Below are positions 1-8,409 of a DNA stretch of 64,000 nt, piece by piece. The stretch is from Rhizobiaceae bacterium CPCC 101076. Lineage in GTDB: Bacteria; Pseudomonadota; Alphaproteobacteria; Rhizobiales; Methylopilaceae. Every line of letters begins with the position of its first letter. The stretch's first letter is position 1. Below the pieces are notes generated by a model. That model did no database searches and had not been told where the DNA came from. It worked only from the letters and a program-made list of their open reading frames with translations. The DNA lies in contig QDFX01000003.1 in NCBI GenBank assembly GCA_003347645.1, positions 186,001 through 250,000 of the forward strand, given 5' to 3'. The translations under genes and the position numbers were made by a program.

Positions 1-2243
1 CCGATCTTCAAGATCGTCGCTCGCTCCTCGGCGGTGAGATCCTTCTCCCAGCCGAGTTTCTTCAGGATGCCGTAGGTGAATTCGGGATAACCATCGGTCA
101 GCTCCGAATCCTTGGAATAGCTGTCCTCGGCCAGCAAGGTCACGCCGTTGCGTTCCACGCCGAAGCGGGCGCGGAAGCAGCCGCCGCCGTCCCACACCCG
201 AAGGCTGGTGTTGTAGAGGATGGCGGAACCCGGATGGCGGACCTCCGGCTTACCCCAGCATGGCCAAGGCAGGCCGTAATAGTCGCCGCCGACCTCTGGA
301 ACATCCTTCGGAGCGCGCAACGTCACCAGGTCGAACTTGTCCTGGTATTTCATATGCGCCTTCAGCCGCTCGGGAGACTGACCGCAATAACCGGTGGACC
401 AGCCGCCGCGATTGATCTCGCGAAGAATGTCCTCGGCCGAGACGTGTCCGTTCTCGACCTTGATGTTCTTGAACATCTTGTCGGCAAAACCGAGTTTTAC
501 CGCGAAGTCGTACAATACGTCGTAGTCGTTGCGGCTTTCGAAAGCCGGCTCGACGATCTTCTCGCCCCATTGCAGCGAGCGGTTGGATGCGGTGCGCGAT
601 CCGTCCATTTCGAGCGACGTGCAGATCGGCAGGAGATAGGTGCCGTTCTGGCGCTGCTTCAGCGACGCGAATGTCGTCGGGTGCGGATCGGCTACGACCA
701 GGAGGTCGAGCTTTTCCAAGCCCCTCACCATTTCCGGCATACGGGTGACGGTGTTCCCGCCGTGACCCATGACGAACATGGCTTTCAGATTGTCGCGCTG
801 GTCGACATCGTCCGCGGGTAGGTTGACCGCATCGAACCACCGCGTGGAGGTGATGCCGGGGGTCTCCATGTTCTCCTTCTTCGAGCGCGGTTTGCGGCCG
901 CCCTTGGCCGGCACCTCGTCGAAGCGGTCCTGGAGATATTGGTAGTCGACCTCCCAGACGCGCGCCCAGTGCTTCCAGGCGCCCTCTGTCAGGCCGTAAT
1001 AGAGGGGCAGGGTGGTTATATCGAGCCCGAGGTCCGTGGCTCCCTGAACATTGGTGTGGCCGCGGAAGATGTTCGCGCCCGTGCCCGGCGCCCCGACATT
1101 GCCGGTCGCCAGCAGGAACGTGCAGTAGGCGCGGACATTCGCCGTGCCGACCGTTTTCTGCGTCGCGCCCATGCACCAGATCAGCGTCGAGGGTTTCTCA
1201 TGCGTGAATAGATAGGCGATGCGCTTCAGCTGCTCGCCCGGAACGCCGGAGACGCGCTCTACCTCGTCTGGCGTCCACTTCGCGACTTCCTTGCGCACGT
1301 CGTCCATGCCGTAGACGCGCTTCCTGATGAATTCCTTGTCCTCCCAGCCGTTCTCGAAGACGTGCCAGAGCAGACCCCAGATCACCGGGATGTCAGTGCC
1401 TCCGCGCAGGCGCACATATTCCGTCGCGTGCGCGGCGGTGCGGGTGAAGCGCGGATCGATAACGATCATGTTAGCGCGATTGATCTCCTTGCCCGCCAGG
1501 ACGTGCTGCAACGAGATCGGATGCGCTTCCGCCGGATTACCGCCCATGATGATCATGGTCTTGGCATTGCGGATGTCGTTGTAGGAATTCGTCTGGGCGC
1601 CGTAGCCCCAGGTGTTGGCGACGCCTGCGACTGTGGTCGAGTGGCAGATGCGCGCCTGATGGTCGACCGAGTTCGTGCCCCAGAAAGCGCCGAACTTCCG
1701 CATCAGATAGGCCGCTTCGTTGGTGAATTTGGCCGAGCCGAGCAGGTAAACGGAATCGGCGCCAGATTTCTGGCGGATCTCCAGCATCTTGTCGCCGATC
1801 TCGTCGATCGCCTGTTCCCATGAGAGCTTCTGCCATTCGCCGTTGACGAGCTTCAGCGGATATTTCAGCCGCCTGTCGCCATGTACGATTTCGCGGATTG
1901 ATGCGCCCTTGGCACAATGGGTTCCGCGATTGATCGGGCTGTTCCAACTCGGCTCCTGGCCGGTCCAGACGCCGTTCTGCACTTCGGCGGTGACCGTGCA
2001 GCCGACCGAGCAATGTGTGCAGACATTCTTCTTGATGGTGATCGGCACGCCCTGTTCGTGGACGCCACCGATCGCATTCGCCTTGCGGACAGAGCCCGGC
2101 ATCATCGTGCTGAACGCGGCGAGCCCGCCAGCGGCGAGGCCCGAATTGCGAAGGAAGGTGCGGCGGTCCATCCCGTTCGCCGCCGGTGCGGCGTTCGAGG
2201 AGCGGATTTGTCCGGGCTTGCCGGCTTTGCGTTTGATCAGCAT
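1..2243 (-). CDS. fdhA: Formate dehydrogenase, catalytic (molybdopterin/W) subunit, C-terminus cut by window edge
   Basis: Oxidises formate to CO2 at a bis-MGD molybdenum or tungsten centre, passing electrons through an N-terminal 4Fe-4S cluster to a beta subunit expected beyond the left edge. About 747 codons are present. The N-terminus carries a Tat signal (RRTFLR followed by a hydrophobic Ala/Gly stretch), so the enzyme is exported. A CTHCSVGC motif with a later HCAKG supplies the cluster cysteines. The residue that is Sec in FdnG/FdoG is Cys here (DHQARICHSTT), so no SECIS element is needed. The start at 2243 has GTGAGG a few bases upstream and lies 7 bp after the previous stop. It is last of a visible TorD, Tat-peptide, FDH run. 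Family assignment is firm; whether the complete enzyme is FdnG-like cannot be judged here. Confidence 0.93.
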   Translation of the reverse strand, partial: MLIKRKAGKPGQIRSSNAAPAANGMDRRTFLRNSGLAAGGLAAFSTMMPGSVRKANAIGGVHEQGVPITIKKNVCTHCSVGCTVTAEVQNGVWTGQEPSWNSPINRGTHCAKGASIREIVHGDRRLKYPLKLVNGEWQKLSWEQAIDEIGDKMLEIRQKSGADSVYLLGSAKFTNEAAYLMRKFGAFWGTNSVDHQARICHSTTVAGVANTWGYGAQTNSYNDIRNAKTMIIMGGNPAEAHPISLQHVLAGKEINRANMIVIDPRFTRTAAHATEYVRLRGGTDIPVIWGLLWHVFENGWEDKEFIRKRVYGMDDVRKEVAKWTPDEVERVSGVPGEQLKRIAYLFTHEKPSTLIWCMGATQKTVGTANVRAYCTFLLATGNVGAPGTGANIFRGHTNVQGATDLGLDITTLPLYYGLTEGAWKHWARVWEVDYQYLQDRFDEVPAKGGRKPRSKKENMETPGITSTRWFDAVNLPADDVDQRDNLKAMFVMGHGGNTVTRMPEMVRGLEKLDLLVVADPHPTTFASLKQRQNGTYLLPICTSLEMDGSRTASNRSLQWGEKIVEPAFESRNDYDVLYDFAVKLGFADKMFKNIKVENGHVSAEDILREINRGGWSTGYCGQSPERLKAHMKYQDKFDLVTLRAPKDVPEVGGDYYGLPWPCWGKPEVRHPGSAILYNTSLRVWDGGGCFRARFGVERNGVTLLAEDSYSKDSELTDGYPEFTYGILKKLGWEKDLTAEERATILKI

Positions 2244-2250
2244 CGCCGCC

Positions 2251-2472
2251 TCACTTTTTCAGGGTTTCGTAGCCGTTGGTGCGGTAGAAGGCCTGCACGT
2301 CCGGCGCTTCGGGCTGATATTTCGACTTCGTCTCGTCCTGACCGGGATCGTATGCCTCGGCCTCGCTGACGAAGACCGGCGTCGTTGCCGCCACGGTCGC
2401 AAGAAGAGTGGCCGTCCCGCTCGCGGAACGCAGGAAGCTGCGTCGGTCGAGCGCGTCGCGGTCGTTGGTCAT
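2251..2472 (-). CDS. Small formate-dehydrogenase-region Tat-signal protein
   Basis: A 73-residue protein with a twin-arginine motif (DRRSFLR) near the N-terminus, an Ala/Thr-rich hydrophobic stretch and a short Lys-rich tail ending YETLKK. It matches the small Tat-target proteins recurrently coded just upstream of formate dehydrogenase catalytic subunits; their role is not established, and a helper in export or assembly is inferred. The start at 2472 was preferred over one 33 bp upstream because AAAGGAGAG lies directly before it. The stop is 7 bp from the start of the catalytic subunit, so the two are very probably cotranscribed. Confidence 0.8.
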   Translation of the reverse strand: MTNDRDALDRRSFLRSASGTATLLATVAATTPVFVSEAEAYDPGQDETKSKYQPEAPDVQAFYRTNGYETLKK

Positions 2473-2512
2473 CGTGCTCTCCTTTGGACGGCGTTGGCCG
2501 TCCATTCCATTG

Positions 2513-3157
2513 TCACGCGGCCCAGGCGAGTGCCTCGGCCTCGATTTCCATGAACATCCTGCCGATCGCTCCCACGTGTCGGTAGAACGCCGCGCCCTCG
2601 GCGGTTTCGAGGTCGGCGAAGAAACGCGCCGCCCAGGGCTTTAGATGCCTGTCGAAGAACAGACTTTCGGACTCGGCCGGCGTCCCGAACCGGCCCAGAA
2701 TAAGGCCGGCCATGGTCTCGCAGACGACGGCGATGTGATCCTCGGGCTCACGCAGGTCGGGCGATCGCTCGATGCCCAGCGCGGCCATGTCGGCGCGCAG
2801 ACGAGCTAGCGGCCGTTCCTGCAAGAAGCCGGTCAGATAGAACGAGCAGAACGGTACGAGCTCGCCGCGTCCGACTCCGATGAAAAGCCTGAAATACTCA
2901 CGCTGGAGCGCGCCGGGGTCGGCCGTTCGAGCGGCATCGGCGAGAGCGATGTGGGCGAGGCCAAGCGGACTTGGGCCGCCGGTAATCTTGGCGAGCTGCG
3001 CAAGCACCTCGTCGCTCGGAGCGCGGCTCAGAAGGACGGCAAGGAGGCTGTATTCGTGCGCACGCAGAAGGTCGTCATGGGTGGGCCGCTGCTCGGCCAT
3101 TCCCTGATCTTCCACTCTGTCCGTTGTCTCGGACATTGGCAGTCTACCGTCTTCCAT
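2513..3157 (-). CDS. TorD-family molybdoenzyme maturation chaperone
   Basis: About 214 residues, the normal size for TorD/DmsD chaperones, mostly helical in composition. Features typical of the family are the early YSLLAVLLSRAP segment, the central EYFRLFIGVGRGELVPFCS stretch and a later EPEDH segment. These proteins bind Tat signal peptides or apo-molybdoenzymes and hold them for cofactor insertion before export. It sits first in the - strand run leading to the Tat-peptide protein and formate dehydrogenase, which fits that client. In-frame alternative starts at 3136 and 3100 cannot be excluded; none has a strong ribosome binding site. A CTATCG/CGATAG inverted repeat (3179-3192) lies just upstream. 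Confidence 0.85.
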   Translation of the reverse strand: MEDGRLPMSETTDRVEDQGMAEQRPTHDDLLRAHEYSLLAVLLSRAPSDEVLAQLAKITGGPSPLGLAHIALADAARTADPGALQREYFRLFIGVGRGELVPFCSFYLTGFLQERPLARLRADMAALGIERSPDLREPEDHIAVVCETMAGLILGRFGTPAESESLFFDRHLKPWAARFFADLETAEGAAFYRHVGAIGRMFMEIEAEALAWAA

Positions 3158-3178
3158 TCCCGACCTGATAAGGACTGG

Positions 3179-3192
3179 CTATCGACCGATAG
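3179..3192. promoter_or_regulatory. Inverted repeat upstream of the torD-like gene
   Basis: CTATCG and CGATAG arms separated by 2 bp, about 20 bp before the TorD start and inside the only gap (about 110 bp) ahead of the formate dehydrogenase run. Operator role is inferred from position only. Confidence 0.35.
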
Positions 3193-3268
3193 TTGACACC
3201 AATCATACCGCGCTTACAGCACGCTGCAAGCTGTCTTTTTACTAGTTCTAGGGTGAAAAACAGAAATT

Positions 3269-3883
3269 TTAAGTGGGCAGGGCACTGCCATGACGACGTG
3301 GGCGGGGCGCTTCCGCCTCCGTTTCCTCGACTGTCTCTTCCCGAGCCATTTCCCGCTCCGGAGCGGGCATTGCCGGACACCTGTGAGCAGTCGGAGCGGG
3401 CGGCGCTTGCTCGACCGTTTTTTCGGCCGTGTGTTTGGCGATTTCGGGCATCTCCGCCTGGGAAGCGTCTTCTTCGCCGATGATGCGGCGAAGCATGCTC
3501 TGAACATCGGTCGTCGGGCTCAACGGACCCGAAACGGGGACACCGCCGGGAATATTCCAGTCCCACGAATAGTCGCGTGCTTCGCCGACGAAATCGCGAA
3601 TCGACGGGTCCACCGTCCACATTCGACGTAGCGCGGCATTCTTCAGGACCAGCGGAACCCCTTTCCGGAGAAAGCCGGCAATGTCCGAGCCGGCGTGAAG
3701 CTCCTCTATCGGCGGTAGGGCCGCTATCTCTTCCTCCGTTATCGCGGTTTCTGCCGGAACCGGCTCAGCCGCTTCAGCCGCGATCTCCACGTCTGCGATT
3801 TCGGCCGTGGGCTCGTTCGGCGTGCTCGGCTCGGCATTAGCCAGCTTCCGCCGCGACCACCGGGAGAGGAAGTTATCGCTCAT
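3269..3883 (-). CDS. DUF3306 family protein
   Basis: A 204-residue protein opening with NFLSRWSRRK, which I recall as the signature N-terminus of DUF3306, then an acidic Ala/Glu/Pro-rich segment (about 20-60), a compact middle part with DFVGEARDYSWDWNIPGG, and a low-complexity Glu/Arg/Pro tail. No catalytic motif is visible. DUF3306 proteins occur with DUF3305 in formate dehydrogenase loci, so an assembly role is inferred. Here the DUF3305 partner is about 6 kb away on the other strand. A start at 3883 is chosen because the conserved segment begins there; the reading frame extends upstream but that part antiparallels the neighbouring gene. No strong ribosome binding site precedes it. Confidence 0.75.
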   Translation of the reverse strand: MSDNFLSRWSRRKLANAEPSTPNEPTAEIADVEIAAEAAEPVPAETAITEEEIAALPPIEELHAGSDIAGFLRKGVPLVLKNAALRRMWTVDPSIRDFVGEARDYSWDWNIPGGVPVSGPLSPTTDVQSMLRRIIGEEDASQAEMPEIAKHTAEKTVEQAPPAPTAHRCPAMPAPEREMAREETVEETEAEAPRPRRHGSALPT

Positions 3884-3956
3884 GCAGACCATCTTTGCGC
3901 AGCCCACCCGGATTGCAAGCTTGCACTCGGCGCTTCGATTGCCTTTCACTGCCTCG

Positions 3957-5219
3957 ATGCGCCGCGCCATTATCGCCGGACTGTTTCTGATTTCTGCCTT
4001 CGCCGCCCAAGCCCAGGAATTGCGCGGCCATGGCGGTCCGGTTCGTGCGCTCGCGGTGTCCAGCGACGGCAAGATGGCGATTTCCGGCAGCTTCGATTCG
4101 ACCGCGATCGTCTGGTCGCTCGAGCGCGGCGCGGCTCAAAGCGTTCTTCAGTTTCACAACGGCTCGGTGAACGCCGTGGCGATCCTTCCGGACGGCCGCT
4201 ACGTCACTGCCGGCGAGGACGCCCGGATCGCGATCTGGAAACCGGGGCCTTCTGTGCCAGAGATCGTCTTGGAGGGACATACCGCTCCGATCGCCGCACT
4301 CGCGGTATCGCCGGACGGCCGCAGGCTCGCCTCCGCCGCCTGGGACGGAACCGTAAGGGTCTGGCCGCTCGAGGGCGGCGGCGCTCAGGTCCTGGAGGGC
4401 CATCAGGGTAACGTGAACGGCGTCGGCTTTCTTCCGGATAGCCGGGTCGCCTCCGCCGGATACGACGCGTCTCTGCGGATATGGTCCGAGACGAACACGC
4501 CGGAGATCATGAGGTTCCCGGCGCCGCTCAACACGCTGGCGGTGCTTCCCGATGGCCGTGTGGCTGTCGGTGGCGCTGACGGCCGCCTTCGCGTAGTCGA
4601 CCTGACTACCAAAGAGATGAAAGAAATTGAAATCGGCTCAACGCCGGTGATCTCCATCGCGATCGGCACTCGTCGGTATGCTTCCGCAGTGATCGGCGGG
4701 GTTTCGGCGATCCTCTCAGCGGACAGACTGGAGATCGAACGGACGCTCGTCGGCCCCGGTATTCCGGTCTGGTCGCTGGCTTTCTTGCCGAATGGCGACG
4801 AGCTTCTGACAGGAGGCGGCGACCGGATTATCCGCCGTTGGAACGCTGCAACCGGAGAGACTATCGGACCGCTGGTCGCCGGAAACCCGCCGGATCCTCT
4901 CGCCGGTTACGCCGACGATCCCGGCGCCCAGGTCTTTAGAGCCTGCGTTGCCTGCCACACGCTCCGCCCGGACGAGGGCCTCCGCGCCGGTCCCACCCTC
5001 TATGGGATTATGGGACGCCGCATCGCATCGGTTCCCGGCTATCCGTATTCGGAGGCTTTCCGGACCCTGGACATCATTTGGACACCGGAGACGGTCGCGA
5101 AACTCTTCGAGCTCGGCCCCCATGCCTATACGCCTGGGACGAAGATGCCGGAGCAGACGGTCAACCGTCCCGAAGACCGCGAGGCCTTGGTGAGATTTCT
5201 GGAGCGCGTGACGAAGTGA
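3957..5219 (+). CDS. WD40-repeat protein fused to a C-terminal cytochrome c domain
   Basis: About 420 residues. A signal peptide (MRRAIIAGLFLISAFAAQA) is followed by roughly seven beta-propeller repeats with recurring GH, DGR and W signatures (about 20-320), then a class I c-type cytochrome: heme attachment CVACH and a probable axial Met in TKMPEQ. The product should be periplasmic, with the propeller as a protein-binding platform and the heme as an electron carrier. Its position inside the formate dehydrogenase accessory cluster suggests a redox partner or docking protein for the exported enzyme (inference). An in-frame ATG at 3882 with GAGAGGAAG upstream would add 25 residues before the signal peptide and share its CATG with the divergent DUF3306 start. 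Confidence 0.82.
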   Translation: MRRAIIAGLFLISAFAAQAQELRGHGGPVRALAVSSDGKMAISGSFDSTAIVWSLERGAAQSVLQFHNGSVNAVAILPDGRYVTAGEDARIAIWKPGPSVPEIVLEGHTAPIAALAVSPDGRRLASAAWDGTVRVWPLEGGGAQVLEGHQGNVNGVGFLPDSRVASAGYDASLRIWSETNTPEIMRFPAPLNTLAVLPDGRVAVGGADGRLRVVDLTTKEMKEIEIGSTPVISIAIGTRRYASAVIGGVSAILSADRLEIERTLVGPGIPVWSLAFLPNGDELLTGGGDRIIRRWNAATGETIGPLVAGNPPDPLAGYADDPGAQVFRACVACHTLRPDEGLRAGPTLYGIMGRRIASVPGYPYSEAFRTLDIIWTPETVAKLFELGPHAYTPGTKMPEQTVNRPEDREALVRFLERVTK

Positions 5220-5247
5220 CATATCCCGGTCTGGGTGCAGCAAAGCT

Positions 5248-5336
5248 GGATCCCGAGAACCGGGACCCAGCGCATACTGGCGAAAGCCCTTTACTATAGA
5301 GCGCCTGCGGCGCACTTGGACGCTGGGCCCCGGATC
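5248..5336. repeat. Intergenic imperfect inverted repeat between convergent genes
   Basis: The arm GGATCCCGAGAACCGGGACC continuing to CAGCG (5248-5272) pairs imperfectly with CGCTGGGCCCCGGATC (5321-5336); a small inner hairpin GCGCC-TGC-GGCGC lies at 5301-5313. It occupies the gap between two convergent genes, so it could act as a two-way transcription stop. It also resembles dispersed palindromic intergenic units common in Hyphomicrobiales genomes; copy number cannot be judged from one window. Confidence 0.45.
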
Positions 5337-5368
5337 GGCGTGCGCTCCGCGCTCTTGTCGGGGAACAA

Positions 5369-7099
5369 TCACTCGCCGTTATCTGCGGACAGATAGTCGT
5401 CGGCGGTGCGGGGTTTCGGTCTTCCCGCGCCGGCATAGGGATCGAAGCCCTCGTTCAGAGCGGCTTCGACCCGGCAGTTCTCACACATCTTGATCGCGTC
5501 GAGCCTGCGCGCATTCTCGCCCGAGAACATCCAGTGCTTGGATTCGAGCTTGGCGATGATCCGTTCGATCGTGCTCTTGGTGCCGAAAGGCTTTGCGCAT
5601 TGGATGCAGCAGAACGGCTCTTCTTCCTTGATCACGCGGCGAGGCGCATTCCAGGCGGTGAAGTCCAGGCGCGGTTCGAGGGCGATCACCTGTTCCGGAC
5701 ATGTCGCGGCGCAGAGGCCGCACTGGACGCAGGCACTTTCCTGGAAACGCAGCGACGGCCGCTCCTCGCTCGCGGAAAGCGCGCCGGTCGGACAGGCGGA
5801 CACGCAGGACAGGCAAAGGGTGCAGCCCTCGGTGTTGATCGCCAGCGTCCCGAAGGGAGCACCTTTCGGAAGGGGCACGACATCGATCGGCGACGGGGCC
5901 ACCCGATGGAGCATGCGTAGAGACAGCTCCAGCACGCTGCGTTTCCCGCCGCTTGGAGTGAATGTCGACGGGTTGGGAGAGGGAACGCCTACCGGCGAAA
6001 GCTCCAGCGCAGTCGCGAGATCGTCCGGTGTATCCACATTGAACAAGCCGCAGGCATCGGCCCCATAGCCAAGAGCTGCCGCCAGCGTATTGGCCGTTAC
6101 GATCGTGCCAGACAGCGCGACGATACCGTTTTTCGGAGCCCTCCGCGCGATCACACGAACGGACGATGCACCGTAGGCGAGAACGGCGGCGAACGCCTCG
6201 ACGCCCAATTGCTTGATCTCGTTCACGGCGAACGGGAGCACGTTGGCGGGAAGGTCGACTTGCTCGACGAGCGGCGCGCCGTGATAGCCGTCATGGAACA
6301 GCACGATCGCGTCGCGTCCGCCGGCCTCGCGATAGGACATCAGCAGAGTGCGGAGTGTGCCCAGCAGGTTGTCGACCGTCGGCAGGGTGTAGGATGCGGC
6401 GCCCGTCGGGCAGACGGCCGCGCAGTTGCCGCAGCCGGCGCAGACATAGGCGTCGATTTCGACATGATCCCCCGCCGGCTCGATCGCCTGCATGGCGCAG
6501 ACGTCCAAGCACCTTGTGCAGCCTTTGATCGTCGAGCGGGAATGGGCGCAGATGTCTTCGTTGAAGGTGATGTAGCGGGGCTTATCGAACTCGCCGACGA
6601 GTTCGCCCGCATCCTCCAGCGCCAGGGCTAGACGTTCCGGGTTCGCCGAATCGACCTTGAAATATCCCTCTCGCGCCTCGTGCGCCGGAAAAAGCGCCGG
6701 TCGAGCCGAGATATCCAGGATCAGGTCGCAACGGGACACCGCGCCGTCGCGGCGGGCGCCGAGGACGATCGCTCCATCCACGCCTGCCTGCGGAGCTGAA
6801 TAGCCGTCTACCGTGAGTTCATAGGCGCCGAAATGACCTCGCGCCGAGACGATCCGGCCGCGCGCCACTGGAAACACCAGTCCGGGAGGCACATCGAACG
6901 GTTCGGAGGAATCGATCAGAACCGTGACGTCGAGACGACCGGCGAGCTCCTGTCCCGCGAGAATCGCCCGGCCGTCGCTGCCATAGATCAACACCACGCC
7001 ATCGCTTTGCAGCGGGATCATGGGCACCGAGGGTGAAGGTTCAGCCGCGATTGCCGCCAGTGCTATCGTCTTGGGGGACTCGGTAGGCCTTTCGGCCAT
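5369..7099 (-). CDS. Multi-cluster 4Fe-4S ferredoxin-type protein of the FDH locus
   Basis: A 576-residue soluble protein with four Cys clusters: an irregular one (CTRCLDVC, about 195-205), CAGCGNCAAVCP (about 222-233), CTLCLSCVSACP (about 430-441) and CVQCGLCAATCP (about 463-474). The C-terminus adds FCCIQC and MCENC pairs, possibly a further metal site. Between the second and third clusters is a Rossmann-like region without cysteines. Such proteins accompany formate dehydrogenases with DUF3305/DUF3306 and are presumed to carry electrons during maturation or turnover; no direct role is proven. GGAGAAAG precedes the ATG. It is transcribed divergently from the ligase-like operon across an 84 bp gap. 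Confidence 0.85.
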   Translation of the reverse strand: MAERPTESPKTIALAAIAAEPSPSVPMIPLQSDGVVLIYGSDGRAILAGQELAGRLDVTVLIDSSEPFDVPPGLVFPVARGRIVSARGHFGAYELTVDGYSAPQAGVDGAIVLGARRDGAVSRCDLILDISARPALFPAHEAREGYFKVDSANPERLALALEDAGELVGEFDKPRYITFNEDICAHSRSTIKGCTRCLDVCAMQAIEPAGDHVEIDAYVCAGCGNCAAVCPTGAASYTLPTVDNLLGTLRTLLMSYREAGGRDAIVLFHDGYHGAPLVEQVDLPANVLPFAVNEIKQLGVEAFAAVLAYGASSVRVIARRAPKNGIVALSGTIVTANTLAAALGYGADACGLFNVDTPDDLATALELSPVGVPSPNPSTFTPSGGKRSVLELSLRMLHRVAPSPIDVVPLPKGAPFGTLAINTEGCTLCLSCVSACPTGALSASEERPSLRFQESACVQCGLCAATCPEQVIALEPRLDFTAWNAPRRVIKEEEPFCCIQCAKPFGTKSTIERIIAKLESKHWMFSGENARRLDAIKMCENCRVEAALNEGFDPYAGAGRPKPRTADDYLSADNGE

Positions 7100-7136
7100 T
7101 CGCTTTCTCCAGCGGGTCTTCCTCGCCCGAATTGGT

Positions 7137-7156
7137 TATAGATTAGAACTTCTATA
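7137..7156. promoter_or_regulatory. Palindromic site in the divergent ferredoxin / ligase-like promoter region
   Basis: TATAGA (7137-7142) and TCTATA (7151-7156) form an inverted repeat; nested within is an 11-bp palindrome TAGAACTTCTA. It is the only AT-rich stretch in the 84 bp gap between two divergent FDH-linked transcription units, so an operator or overlapping promoters are plausible. Confidence 0.4.
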
Positions 7157-7183
7157 GATCAGCGCAACCAGTGTTGGCGTGAC

Positions 7184-7876
7184 GTGAGCAACCAAGAACT
7201 GATCCTGCCGCCGCCGTTCTCGCTGATCGCTCTCCGGGAGGTCGGAGATGCATTCCGCCACGCCCAGAACATCGCGGCGGAGAGCGGAGCAGGGACGATC
7301 GTCTGGACACGGCGGTTCGACATCGCCGAGTTCGCGATCGTCCTAGAACCGGACGAGCCGCTCCGGCTTTCGCGGCGGGCGATCTATATCTGCGGCAATG
7401 CTCTCGCCGATGCCTTGTCCGTCCATGCCCCTCCAGAACATCCGATTACGCTCGATTGGCCAGACGCGATCCGTGTCGACGACGCTCTCGTCGGAGGCCT
7501 GCAGATGGCCTGGCCCCAGTCGAGCGAAGACGACGTGCCCGATTGGCTCGTCGTCGGCATCATGATCCGCACCGTCGTGATGCGCGCCGGGGAGGCCGGA
7601 TTACAGCCGCTTCTAGGAGGTTTGGACGAACAGGGTTTCGAGGAACTGAGTCCAGCCACTGTAATCGACGGCTTTAGTCGTTATCTTCTCAGGGCGATGG
7701 ACGATTGGAATACCGAAGGTTTCTCGACGGTTCGGCGGTTTTGGCTCGACCGGGCCGCAAAGAAGACGATTCGGATCGCGGATGACGGCGATCTGGACGG
7801 GCAGGCGGGCAGTCTCCGCGATGCCCTGGCCAGGCCGTCGTGGCACGATCCTGAGACAGGCGCGCCATGGCCCTGA
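7184..7876 (+). CDS. Biotin/lipoate protein ligase-like protein, probably catalytically degenerate
   Basis: A 230-residue protein with the fold signature of the BirA/LplA superfamily: an N-terminal TRRFDIAEFAIVLEPD strand pair, a helix with GNALADAL, then WPDAIRVDDALVGG, which lines up with the ligase WPND...K-AG motif. The catalytic Lys of that motif is absent, and no GRGRxxR adenylate-binding loop is visible upstream (GAGTIVW instead). Genes of this type recur next to DUF6505/DUF6352/DUF3305 in FDH loci. It may therefore be a binding or scaffold protein rather than a ligase (inference). GTG start at 7184. Its end overlaps the next gene by 10 bp, so translation is probably coupled. Confidence 0.7.
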   Translation: MSNQELILPPPFSLIALREVGDAFRHAQNIAAESGAGTIVWTRRFDIAEFAIVLEPDEPLRLSRRAIYICGNALADALSVHAPPEHPITLDWPDAIRVDDALVGGLQMAWPQSSEDDVPDWLVVGIMIRTVVMRAGEAGLQPLLGGLDEQGFEELSPATVIDGFSRYLLRAMDDWNTEGFSTVRRFWLDRAAKKTIRIADDGDLDGQAGSLRDALARPSWHDPETGAPWP

Positions 7877-8409
7877 AACTTCCCCGGACAATTCGGCTCG
7901 ACCCGTCCGACGAGTTCGTCTTCCCACTGGCGGCGCAGCCCGGTGAATGGGCTGTCTCCGGCGCATTCCGGTTCTGGGACGTCGACACGAACGAACTCAC
8001 GGGGAAGGACCGGCAGGCCTTCCGCGCGGGCCTGCTCGGCATCGAGAGCTTCGGCTGGTCGACCCTGGGGGTGGTCAGCGATGCCACGGAGGACGAACTG
8101 AAGGGCGCGATCGATCGCCTTGCCGTGCAGTTGGTGGATCATCTTGGGGCGCCGAGTTTCGAAGCGGCCCGCGCCGCGGCAGCCGAGGAGATCGCCTTCG
8201 CATCCTCTCTTTGCGACCATCCCGTCAACACGCTCCTTGCCGTCCAGCGCTCGACGGAGCCGGAGGGGATACGCGAACGCTTCCGCACCCTCCACAAGCG
8301 CGATGACATCACCAAGCCGACCCAGGCTTTCGTAATCGTCGAGGACGAAACCGACGAGATCATCGAACACGTCGATCTCGCCACCTTGTCGAAGGCAGAT
8401 TTGAAATGA
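7867..8409 (+). CDS. DUF6505-like protein of FDH locus
   Basis: A 180-residue soluble protein with no signal peptide, membrane segment or recognisable catalytic motif. The opening (LPRTIRLDPSDEFVFP) and GEWAVSGAFRFWD segment match what I recall of DUF6505 proteins that lie beside formate dehydrogenase genes. It overlaps the upstream ligase-like gene by 10 bp and the downstream gene by 4 bp (ATGA), so all are one transcription unit. Function unknown; involvement in FDH maturation is inferred only from constant company. Confidence 0.65.
   Translation: MALKLPRTIRLDPSDEFVFPLAAQPGEWAVSGAFRFWDVDTNELTGKDRQAFRAGLLGIESFGWSTLGVVSDATEDELKGAIDRLAVQLVDHLGAPSFEAARAAAAEEIAFASSLCDHPVNTLLAVQRSTEPEGIRERFRTLHKRDDITKPTQAFVIVEDETDEIIEHVDLATLSKADLK

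Noticed and set aside
250-1176. 308-codon - strand frame in the formate dehydrogenase region
   Set aside because: It is an out-of-frame reading of the catalytic subunit gene, whose true frame is open from 2243 to the window edge.
1630-1680. Selenocysteine site in formate dehydrogenase
   Set aside because: The codon at the active-site position is TGC (Cys), not an in-frame TGA.
3225-3250. Terminator-like hairpin ACAGC/GCTGT followed by CTTTTT on the + strand
   Set aside because: Only a 5-bp stem with an 8-9 nt loop, and no + strand gene ends upstream of it; probably chance in an AT-rich promoter.
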